In this document: positions 8,090-13,290 of the stretch, in pieces
Layout: each line of letters starts with the position of its first letter
Position numbering within the stretch: position 1 is the first letter of the stretch
Assembly: GCA_040274765.1 (NCBI GenBank)
Contig: JBEMAY010000079.1
Span: 1 to 13,290 of the forward strand
DNA from: Psychrobacillus sp040274765
Lineage (GTDB): Bacteria; Bacillota; Bacilli; Bacillales_A; Planococcaceae
Length of the DNA stretch: 13,290 nucleotides
Direction of reading: 5' to 3'
Position numbers and translations under genes: made by a program
The notes under the pieces: model-generated
Databases searched by the model: none
What the model was told of the DNA's origin: nothing
Seen by the model: the letters and a program-made list of their open reading frames with translations, nothing else

Positions 8090-8107
8090 GTATATGTCCT
8101 CTTTTCT

Positions 8108-8515
8108 TTATCTACCACGACGTTCTTCTAAAAGACGCCAGTCTAGAAATCCCTCTTCGATTCCTTTAAGGAGAATTTCGGCTGTACCCATATTAGTTGC
8201 CAACGGGATTTGGTAAACGTCACAAAGGCGGATTAAAGCGGAGACATCCGGCTCGTGCGGCTGAGCTGTAAGAGGATCACGAAAGAAAATAACCATATCC
8301 ATTTCATTATTTGCGATAGCAGAACCAATTTGTTGGTCCCCACCTAGTGGACCAGATTTATAGCGTAAAACGGAAAGTCCTACCTCATTTATAATTCGAG
8401 TACCTGTAGTACCAGTAGCAAATAACTCATGTTCTTCAAGAATGGCCTTATATGCTGTAACAAATTGAATTAAATCCTCTTTTTTCTTATCGTGAGCCAC
8501 CAATGCGATTCTCAT
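8108..8515 (-). CDS. mgsA: Methylglyoxal synthase
   Basis: MgsA converts dihydroxyacetone phosphate to methylglyoxal and phosphate, a bypass of lower glycolysis used when phosphate is limiting or sugar phosphates accumulate. The family motifs are clear: AHDKKK near the N-terminus, the phosphate loop GTTGT, SGPLGGDQQIG (54-64) with the catalytic aspartate D60, FFRDPL, and the HEPD pair at 87-90. At 135 residues the length is normal. A GTG at 8518 directly precedes the ATG at 8515. AGGAGG lies five bases before the GTG and eight before the ATG, and I prefer the ATG from spacing and resemblance to B. subtilis. The gene sits between dapB and bshA; its toxic product is detoxified partly through bacillithiol, though co-location alone does not prove co-regulation. 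Confidence 0.95.
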   Translation of the reverse strand: MRIALVAHDKKKEDLIQFVTAYKAILEEHELFATGTTGTRIINEVGLSVLRYKSGPLGGDQQIGSAIANNEMDMVIFFRDPLTAQPHEPDVSALIRLCDVYQIPLATNMGTAEILLKGIEEGFLDWRLLEERRGR

Positions 8516-8527
8516 CACGTTTTCCTC

Positions 8528-9304
8528 CTATAAAATAATCTCTTCTAAACCATATATTAATTTATTTTGACACATTACTTCTTTAATAGACAATACCACA
8601 CCCGACATAAAAGAGCCTCTGTTAAAGGAGTCATGTCTTAATGTTAAAAGTTGGCCGTCTCCTCCTAATAACACCTGCTGATGAGCGATTAAGCCTGGCA
8701 AACGAACACTATGGATTCTCATGCCTTCGACGTTTGCACCTCTTGCTCCTGGAAGAATTTCTTCCTCTTGTGGATGTCCTTGCGGTGTCTCTGTTCTTAT
8801 ATTTTGTATCATTTGAGCAGTTTTAATAGCAGTGCCCGATGGTGCATCTATTTTTTCATCATGGTGCATTTCAATAATTTCTACATCCGGTAAATACTTT
8901 GCAGCAGTTTGGGCAAACTTCATCATTAATACGGCTCCAATGGAAAAGTTAGGTGCAATAATACAACCGAGTTGTTTTTCCTCAACTAAATTCCTTATAC
9001 TATCAAATTGTGCATCAGAAAATCCTGTAGTTCCAACTACAGGTCTTACCCCATATTCTAATGCAGTTATTATATGGTCATATACAGCAGAAGGAACTGT
9101 CAAATCAACCAAAACATCTGGAGCAGTTTCTTCAATTAATTGAGTTAAGGAGGTAAAGATAGGAATATGATCTCCTAAAGTCTCATCAATATTTTTAGAA
9201 TCTAGTAATCCGACTAATAAAAATTCTTCATTTTTAATAACAGTGCCTACTGCTTCTCTTCCCATTTTCCCTCTTGGTCCTGCTATAGCTACTTTAATCA
9301 CCAT
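8528..9304 (-). CDS. dapB: 4-hydroxy-tetrahydrodipicolinate reductase
   Basis: DapB reduces the product of DapA to tetrahydrodipicolinate with NAD(P)H, in the pathway to meso-diaminopimelate for the cell wall, lysine, and dipicolinate in spores. The Rossmann nucleotide loop AGPRGKMG is at 8-15. Other family blocks are DLTVPSA (67-73), GTTGF (91-95), IAPNFSIG (116-123) and the substrate-binding and catalytic HHDEKIDAPSGTA (147-159). At 258 residues it is close to the usual length. The ATG at 9304 follows AGGAGG by eight bases and lies two bases after the stop of the upstream gene, so the two are co-transcribed. No oddities seen. Confidence 0.96.
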   Translation of the reverse strand: MVIKVAIAGPRGKMGREAVGTVIKNEEFLLVGLLDSKNIDETLGDHIPIFTSLTQLIEETAPDVLVDLTVPSAVYDHIITALEYGVRPVVGTTGFSDAQFDSIRNLVEEKQLGCIIAPNFSIGAVLMMKFAQTAAKYLPDVEIIEMHHDEKIDAPSGTAIKTAQMIQNIRTETPQGHPQEEEILPGARGANVEGMRIHSVRLPGLIAHQQVLLGGDGQLLTLRHDSFNRGSFMSGVVLSIKEVMCQNKLIYGLEEIIL

Positions 9305-9306
9305 AG

Positions 9307-9639
9307 TTAGTCCTCCTTTTTAGTCCATCGGTCTTTATCTCGAGTGTTATATTTATGTAAAACTTTTTGTAAGGCATCTTCTAAATCAATGCCTTCTGAG
9401 TTAGCTAGACAGATTAACACAAAGAAGAAATCTCCCATTTCGTCAGCTATTTCTTTTTGTACTTCCGTATGCTTCTTTTTCTTAGTACCATACTTATGTT
9501 GAACCTCTCTTGAAAGCTCGCCAAGCTCTTCAGTTAATCTTGCCAGAAGCTCCATAGGAGGAAAATAACCTTCTTTAAATTGGTTTATGTAAGTATCTAC
9601 TTCCTGTTGAAGCAAATTTAAAGATTTTGATTCTTTCAT
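9307..9639 (-). CDS. ypjD: MazG-family nucleotide pyrophosphohydrolase (YpjD-like)
   Basis: A small all-alpha NTP pyrophosphohydrolase of the MazG superfamily, 110 residues. The metal-binding signature is present: EELGE at 37-41 and ExxD at 67-70 (DEMGD), the two glutamate/aspartate pairs that hold magnesium in this family. Members hydrolyse NTPs or dNTPs to monophosphates and pyrophosphate, often as house-cleaning enzymes, but the substrate of this one cannot be told from sequence. The lysine-rich loop (KKKK, 53-56) lies between the two helices. It is the first gene of the run to birA, preceded by a GAGGGAG ribosome binding site and a predicted promoter. The symbol follows B. subtilis ypjD, by similarity and position upstream of dapB. 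Confidence 0.88.
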   Translation of the reverse strand: MKESKSLNLLQQEVDTYINQFKEGYFPPMELLARLTEELGELSREVQHKYGTKKKKHTEVQKEIADEMGDFFFVLICLANSEGIDLEDALQKVLHKYNTRDKDRWTKKED

Positions 9640-9660
9640 TCATCTCACTCTCCCTCTTTC

Positions 9661-9690
9661 ATCGTAATAAAAACATAAGGGTGTTGTCAA
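9661..9690 (-). promoter_or_regulatory. Predicted promoter of the ypjD-dapB-mgsA-bshA-cca-birA operon
   Basis: A perfect TTGACA -35 occurs on the minus strand at 9690-9685. The best -10 is TACGAT at 9666-9661 (18-base spacing, four of six matches), so the -10 is weak; TATTAC with 15-base spacing is the alternative. The -35 overlaps that of the divergent plus-strand promoter. Confidence 0.45.
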
Positions 9691-9712
9691 AAGCAAAAAA
9701 ATAATATAGATT
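9684..9712 (+). promoter_or_regulatory. Predicted promoter of the YitT-family gene
   Basis: TTGTCA at 9684-9689 with TAGATT at 9707-9712 (17-base spacing) or TATAGA at 9705-9710 (15-base spacing) as -10. The AT-rich spacer contains an A run. It would give a leader of about 20-25 bases before the GAGGTGG ribosome binding site. Confidence 0.45.
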
Positions 9713-9741
9713 TAGTATGGACTATAAAATGAGGTGGTACA

Positions 9742-10611
9742 ATGGGGATTGGTTTAAAATTAAAGAATATATTAATGATTATTCTAGGTTCTGCTATTTT
9801 TAGTTTTGGCTTTGTTCACTTCAATATGCAAAACGAACTAGGGGAAGGTGGCTTTTCCGGAATAACATTAATATTGTACTTTGTCTTTAATTTAGATGTA
9901 TCTATAATGAATTTAGTATTAAATATACCTATGTTTATTTTAGGATGGAAGCTATTAGGTAGGAGAGTGTTTTATTATACATTAATCGGGACCTTTTCTG
10001 TCTCTGTATTCCTGAAAATATCTCAAATCTACGAAATTCAACTTGGAATCAATGATGACTTATTTTTGGCTTCCCTTTTTGCTGGTGTATTTATAGGCGT
10101 TGGTTTAGGTATTATTTTCCGTGCTGGAGGGACCACAGGTGGAGTTGATATCATTGCCAGATTAGCTCAAAAATATCTGGGTTGGAGTATGGGTAAAACC
10201 ATGTTTATGTTTGATGCAGTTGTAATCCTGGTATCTTGGTTAACCTTCCTCGATATTCGTTCTATGATGTATACGCTGGTGGCAGTGTTTGTTGGAGCAC
10301 GTGTTATTGACTTTGTTCAAGAAGGCGCTTATGCTGCTCGTGGAGCATTTATTATTTCTGAACATCAGGATGCTATTGCAAATAGGATTACAAATGAAAT
10401 GGATCGAGGCGTAACTGTATTAAAAGGGTATGGCCATTATACGAAAAAAGATCGTGAAGTTTTATATTGCGTTATTTCTAAAAATGAAATTATCCGTTTA
10501 AAAACGATTATATCTTCTGTAGATCCACATGCCTTTGTTTCTGTAACTGAAATGAATGACGTGATGGGTGAAGGCTTTACGCTAGATGAACAAAAAAAAC
10601 CTTTGCTTTAA
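9742..10611 (+). CDS. ypjC: YitT-family membrane protein with C-terminal DUF2179 domain (YpjC-like)
   Basis: A 289-residue integral membrane protein. Hydrophobic segments lie at about residues 10-28, 38-65, 78-98, 108-128 and 155-190, joined by conserved glycine-rich motifs: GEGGFSGI near 34-41 and RAGGTTGGVDI near 127-137, hallmarks of the YitT (DUF161) family. A soluble C-terminal domain from about 215 (VTVLKGYGHYTKKDREVLYCVI region) fits DUF2179. The molecular function of this family is not firmly established; transport has been suggested. The ATG at 9742 has GAGGTGG five bases upstream. It is the only gene on the plus strand here, divergent from the dapB operon and convergent with the YugP-like gene, and is followed by its own terminator. 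The symbol is assigned by position and similarity to the B. subtilis neighbourhood. Confidence 0.85.
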   Translation: MGIGLKLKNILMIILGSAIFSFGFVHFNMQNELGEGGFSGITLILYFVFNLDVSIMNLVLNIPMFILGWKLLGRRVFYYTLIGTFSVSVFLKISQIYEIQLGINDDLFLASLFAGVFIGVGLGIIFRAGGTTGGVDIIARLAQKYLGWSMGKTMFMFDAVVILVSWLTFLDIRSMMYTLVAVFVGARVIDFVQEGAYAARGAFIISEHQDAIANRITNEMDRGVTVLKGYGHYTKKDREVLYCVISKNEIIRLKTIISSVDPHAFVSVTEMNDVMGEGFTLDEQKKPLL

Positions 10612-10617
10612 ATTATT

Positions 10618-10660
10618 AAGAGCATGCTCACACTTCTGCAGTGTAAGTATGCTCTTTTTA
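10618..10660 (+). terminator. Intrinsic terminator of the YitT-family gene
   Basis: AAGAGCATGCTCACAC pairs with GTGTAAGTATGCTCTT (one wobble and one mismatch) around a seven-base loop, followed by a T run at 10656-10659. It begins seven bases after the stop codon. Confidence 0.88.
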
Positions 10661-10680
10661 TTAGAAAAGTTGTTATTCAT

Positions 10681-10715
10681 TAAAAGAGACTATCTCAACA
10701 TGCTAAGATAGTCTC
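10681..10715 (-). terminator. Terminator hairpin serving the YugP-like gene, possibly bidirectional
   Basis: A perfect ten-base-pair stem, GAGACTATCT (10686-10695) with AGATAGTCTC (10706-10715), and a ten-base loop. On the minus strand it is followed by TTTTAATG, fitting the end of the convergent gene. On the plus strand CATTGTTTTT follows, so it may act as a second barrier to plus-strand transcription. Confidence 0.7.
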
Positions 10716-10849
10716 CATTGTTTTTGATTATAAGCTGCTCCTGTGCAAGCTCGTCGCAAACAAGAACGTTTGTTGTGGCTGAAAAGCTGCCCCCTCGCTT
10801 TTTCCCATTTGCCTGTCGGGGCAGAGATAACCGATTGCGCTTTTCTGGT
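10716..10849 (-). other. GC-richer segment in the 3' untranslated region of the YugP-like gene
   Basis: Between the stop codon (10850) and the terminator hairpin lie 134 bases. By hand count 59 of 110 bases in 10731-10840 are G or C, distinctly above the surrounding AT-rich sequence. The segment holds an inverted repeat CTGCCCC/GGGGCAG (10787-10793 and 10818-10824). No credible reading frame was recognised. It may be a dispersed intergenic repeat or a structured 3' RNA; I cannot distinguish these from one copy. Confidence 0.45.
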
Positions 10850-11530
10850 TTATTCGCTTCTTGACATTCCTGTATAGATTAATACTAAACGTAATAATTC
10901 TAATACCGCTACAGCTGCTGCTGCTACGTATGTTAGTGCAGCTGCACTTAATACTTTTTTAGCGTGACGCTCTTCTTCGTTTCTAATAACTCCTAAGGAA
11001 ACCATTTGGTTCATCGCTCGACTAGAAGCATTAAACTCTACAGGAAGTGTAACGATTTGGAACACAACACCCATAGCAAGAAGAATGATACCTAATAACA
11101 GCATGTTAGTAGAAGTAGCAAAGATACCAATCATGATAAAGATCCATGAAGCATTAGAAGAAATATTAGCTACTGGAACTAACTTGTGTCGCAATGTTAA
11201 GAAAGAGTATGCCTCTTTATGTTGAATCGCATGACCAACTTCATGGGCAGCTATCGCAGCGCCTGCTACAGAAGCTTCATGGAAGTTATGGCTAGATAAA
11301 GCCACTATTTTTGTCATCGGGTTATAATGATCACTTAAAAACCCACTGCTTTCCACTACCTTTACTTCATACAGCCCATTCTCATCTAATATTCTTCTAG
11401 CAACTTCCGCACCGGTCATTCCTGAAGTGGAGCGGACTTTGGAATATTTCTTATAGGTACTTTTTACTTTCATTTGTGCATATAGTGGCAACAATAAAAT
11501 TATCGCAAAATAAACGATATACATTCCCAA
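10850..11530 (-). CDS. YugP-like membrane zinc metallopeptidase (DUF2268/peptidase family with HEXXH)
   Basis: A 226-residue membrane protein with a zinc-protease signature: HEVGH at 96-100 (inside AAHEVGHAIQH) and a downstream conserved glutamate E165 in LPVEFNAS, likely the third zinc ligand. Hydrophobic segments lie at about 3-18, 118-160 (probably two passes) and 195-222, so the active site is held at the membrane as in the YugP family. Length matches B. subtilis YugP (about 225). Its substrates are unknown to me. The start is TTG at 11530, eight bases after AGGGGG; the next in-frame ATG at 11524 would be 14 bases away and is less likely. In B. subtilis order, ypjB would be expected between ypjA and ypjC, and this gene occupies that place. 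The family domain number in the call is uncertain; the HEXXH and YugP resemblance are what I rely on. Confidence 0.85.
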   Translation of the reverse strand: MGMYIVYFAIILLLPLYAQMKVKSTYKKYSKVRSTSGMTGAEVARRILDENGLYEVKVVESSGFLSDHYNPMTKIVALSSHNFHEASVAGAAIAAHEVGHAIQHKEAYSFLTLRHKLVPVANISSNASWIFIMIGIFATSTNMLLLGIILLAMGVVFQIVTLPVEFNASSRAMNQMVSLGVIRNEEERHAKKVLSAAALTYVAAAAVAVLELLRLVLIYTGMSRSE

Positions 11531-11561
11531 CAGAAATTCCCCCTCTCGATATCTAATTAAT

Positions 11562-11590
11562 ATTTTATATGCTATTTACATTGTAATCAA
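11562..11590 (-). promoter_or_regulatory. Predicted sigma-A promoter of the YugP-like gene
   Basis: Minus strand TTGATT (11590-11585) followed after 17 bases by TAAAAT (11567-11562). The -35 overlaps the stop codon of ypjA (11587-11589). Transcription would start near 11555, about 25 bases before the TTG start. Confidence 0.55.
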
Positions 11591-12174
11591 CTGATATGAT
11601 TTGTCCTTTTCTGATATACGAAATACGATAAAAGAATACACGCAATCGATAACCAATAGGTAAAATAGCCTATATTACTAGCGTATTCACTTAGGCTTCT
11701 ATAGGTTGGCATTTGTCCAAATACATAATCTATCACATCATTATGAAGTGTCCAAATGGCTGCAATCACAATATGGACAAATTTAAACCGGTAAAAAGGA
11801 ATATATAGAATAGCTTGGAGTGCCATAGCAAAATGTGAGCCTACTAGCATCCAGCCCATCCAGCCTATATCTCCAGTTTCCACCAGTGTCCATAAATTCA
11901 TAACAACAGCCCATAGTCCGTATTTTACAAGTGTAATAAGCGCTAAAGCTTCTATAAGCTTCCAGTTTTTATTCATTAGCCATCCCAATAGAGCAAGCGT
12001 AAAAAATAGACTGGCTGTTGGACTATCCGGTACAAACACAAGAAACTTTGTCTCAGTAATAGATAATTGTCCTTTATACCAATAATACCCATATATAGTT
12101 CCAATAAGGTTAACGTAAAATAACAACCACATGAATGATTTATTGTAGAGCACTAATTTTATATACGTCATCAT
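11587..12174 (-). CDS. ypjA: YpjA-like DUF1405 integral membrane protein
   Basis: A 195-residue, strongly hydrophobic protein rich in tryptophan and tyrosine, with about six membrane segments (roughly residues 12-30, 52-68, 74-95, 104-128, 131-150 and 168-188). It resembles the B. subtilis YpjA (DUF1405) family: an N-terminal NLIGTIYGYYWY block, a PDSPTASLFF block near 50 and HNDVIDYVFG near 143. Its biochemical role is unknown. The position downstream of qcrC is the conserved family context and has prompted suggestions of a respiratory link, but a terminator separates the two genes here. Two adjacent ATGs (12174 and 12171) are possible starts, preceded by GGGGAG and GGGG. I found no convincing promoter in the 70 or so bases between the terminator and the start. 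Confidence 0.85.
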   Translation of the reverse strand: MMTYIKLVLYNKSFMWLLFYVNLIGTIYGYYWYKGQLSITETKFLVFVPDSPTASLFFTLALLGWLMNKNWKLIEALALITLVKYGLWAVVMNLWTLVETGDIGWMGWMLVGSHFAMALQAILYIPFYRFKFVHIVIAAIWTLHNDVIDYVFGQMPTYRSLSEYASNIGYFTYWLSIACILLSYFVYQKRTNHIS

Positions 12175-12268
12175 ATTTTTTTCCCCATACTCCCCTATTT
12201 TATTCTAAACAGAATATCTAAAATTTTTTGTAAAGAATTTGAAAAGTTTCATAAAAGGAATAATTGCT

Positions 12269-12304
12269 AAAAAAAGAGAGTCAGTTACCTGACTCTCTTT
12301 TTTT
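12269..12304 (-). terminator. Intrinsic terminator after qcrC
   Basis: A perfect palindromic hairpin: GAGAGTCAG (12276-12284), loop TTAC, CTGACTCTC (12289-12297), flanked by seven A and seven T. On the minus strand it starts about four bases past the qcrC stop. Its symmetry means it would work in both directions. Confidence 0.93.
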
Positions 12305-12307
12305 GGA

Positions 12308-13087
12308 TTATTCTGCTGGTTGTAAAGTTGTGATAAACTCAGCAAGCTGTTGTAATTCCTCTTCCGTTCCTTGGAATGTGCCACCTGGCATTGTTCCAAT
12401 CCCTTCATGAGCAATTTCAACGATTTCTTCAGCTGTATATTCTAAACCGATCAATGGTTTACCTATACCGCCTTCAAAAGCATTACCGTGACAACCTATA
12501 CATGATGAGCCCTGATATATTTCAAATCCAGGAGCAGTTTCATCAATTTCTACAGCCACTTCTTCTCTAATTTCACCTTGTGCTTTAGCAGCTTCCCAGT
12601 CGTGGTTTGCTACAGATTCCCAAGTTAAGAAAATGATTGAAGCGATAGCTAAAAGCATAAAGCCAGTTGGTAATGGACGTTTCCATGGGCTTCTTTCCTT
12701 GCTTGTATCTAAGAATGGTACTAGTAAAAGTGCTCCGAAAGCAAGACCTGGCATAACGATTGCTCCAATGATGTTGTATGGTCCAGAAGCAAATTCGTAT
12801 TTTAATAATTGATATAAAAATAGGAAATACCAGTCAGGTAAAGGAATATAAGCTGTGTCCGTTGGATCAGCTGGTCGCTCTAACGGCGATGGATGTGCAA
12901 CTGTCAATACTAAATAACCGACTAAAAATACTGCTCCGACTAACCATTCTTTTAGCAAGAAGTCAGGCCAGAAAGCTTCTGTTTTACCTGGATACTCAGA
13001 ATAGTCTTTAGGAGTTTTCTTTTTACGGCTAGAAGGATCCGTTACACGAGAATCTCCAACAAATTTCAAACCTTTTCCGCGATGCAT
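12308..13087 (-). CDS. qcrC: Menaquinol:cytochrome c reductase cytochrome b/c subunit
   Basis: QcrC is the fusion subunit of the Bacillus bc complex, which passes electrons from menaquinol to cytochrome c at the cytoplasmic membrane. The N-terminal half resembles subunit IV of b6f complexes, with membrane segments at about 46-64, 104-126 and 142-156 and PDWYFLFLYQ at 84-93, the counterpart of the PEWY quinol-site motif. The C-terminal half is a cytochrome c domain outside the membrane: the heme attachment site CIGCH at 196-200 and a methionine ligand M233 in GTMPGG. At 259 residues it matches B. subtilis QcrC in size. GGAGGGG precedes the ATG at 13087. qcrB lies 41 bases upstream and qcrA is expected beyond the right edge. 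A strong terminator follows. Confidence 0.96.
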   Translation of the reverse strand: MHRGKGLKFVGDSRVTDPSSRKKKTPKDYSEYPGKTEAFWPDFLLKEWLVGAVFLVGYLVLTVAHPSPLERPADPTDTAYIPLPDWYFLFLYQLLKYEFASGPYNIIGAIVMPGLAFGALLLVPFLDTSKERSPWKRPLPTGFMLLAIASIIFLTWESVANHDWEAAKAQGEIREEVAVEIDETAPGFEIYQGSSCIGCHGNAFEGGIGKPLIGLEYTAEEIVEIAHEGIGTMPGGTFQGTEEELQQLAEFITTLQPAE

Positions 13088-13128
13088 ATTGTCCCCTCCT
13101 TTTAAGAATTATCTGTTCCACTTACCCA

Positions 13129-13290
13129 TTATAGTGGTCCAGAAATACCTTGACGACGAATCATGATAAAGTGAGCTGCAAGTAAAGCAAAAAGAGCAGC
13201 CGGCAAGAAGAATACATGAATCGCGAAGAATCTTGTTAATGTTTGTGCACCGATGATTGTTTCATCACCAGCTAACAATGTTTTGATCAT
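13129..13290 (-). CDS. qcrB: Menaquinol:cytochrome c reductase cytochrome b subunit (C-terminal 54 codons only)
   Basis: Only the last 53 residues and the stop codon lie in the window; the gene continues off the right edge and no start is present. The visible part is the fourth membrane helix of a b6-type cytochrome b, from TLTRFFAIHVFFLP to HFIMIRRQGISGPL. Two histidines, H25 and H40 of the visible part, are separated by 14 residues, the heme-ligand spacing of b6-type (b6f and Firmicutes) proteins rather than the 13 of mitochondrial cytochrome b. The ending RRQGISGPL is typical of Bacillus QcrB. Together with qcrC it forms the membrane core of the bc complex. Confidence 0.93.
   Translation of the reverse strand: MIKTLLAGDETIIGAQTLTRFFAIHVFFLPAALFALLAAHFIMIRRQGISGPL

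Noticed and set aside
12205..12420. 71-codon minus-strand frame overlapping the qcrC end and terminator
   Set aside because: It reads through the perfect terminator hairpin and out of frame through the conserved cytochrome c domain of qcrC, so it is not a credible gene.
1..13290. Defence system, mobile element, prophage, CRISPR, tRNA or other novel cassette
   Set aside because: Every gene belongs to a recognised housekeeping or conserved Bacillales family in largely conserved order; no integrase, transposase, spacer-repeat array, tRNA cloverleaf or attachment-like repeat was seen.

Overview
This window is ordinary core chromosome from a low-GC Gram-positive bacterium of the order Bacillales. 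The evidence is the AT-rich sequence, strong GGAGG-type ribosome binding sites, a bacillithiol synthesis gene (bshA), a qcr-type menaquinol:cytochrome c reductase, and a gene order matching, from memory, the Bacillus subtilis stretch qcrB-qcrC-ypjA-(ypjB)-ypjC-ypjD-dapB-mgsA-(bshB1)-bshA-cca-birA-panB-panC-panD-dinG. Two members of that order are missing here (ypjB and bshB1) and one gene is extra (a YugP-like metallopeptidase), so this is a relative rather than B. subtilis itself. Another bacillus-like genus, possibly in the Planococcaceae, is plausible but not proven.

Layout from left to right. Positions 1-2149 (minus) hold most of dinG, an exonuclease-helicase fusion whose C-terminus lies off the left edge. 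A 324-base gap follows, with a dinG promoter and the terminator of the pan operon. panD, panC and panB (2474-4546, minus) form a tightly packed pantothenate operon. It is preceded by an unusually long structured leader (4547-4808). birA, cca, bshA, mgsA, dapB and a MazG-type pyrophosphohydrolase gene (4809-9639, minus) are packed with overlaps or gaps of 2 to 18 bases and look like one operon read from about 9660. Divergent from it, a YitT-family membrane protein gene (9742-10611, plus) ends at its own terminator. Converging on that is a YugP-like membrane zinc peptidase gene (10850-11530, minus), with a GC-richer 3' segment and a second hairpin. ypjA (DUF1405 membrane protein), qcrC and the last 54 codons of qcrB (all minus) fill the right end, with a near-perfect terminator between qcrC and ypjA.

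Functionally the window is housekeeping: pantothenate and coenzyme A precursor synthesis, biotin ligation and biotin-gene control, tRNA CCA-end maturation, the first step of bacillithiol synthesis, the methylglyoxal bypass, lysine/diaminopimelate synthesis, nucleotide clean-up, DNA repair and respiration. I found no transposon, prophage, CRISPR array, tRNA or rRNA, toxin-antitoxin pair or defence island, and no convincing undescribed system. The points most worth a second look are the panB leader, the missing bshB1, the GC-rich 3' segment near 10730-10840, and the shared -35 region of the divergent promoters near 9687.
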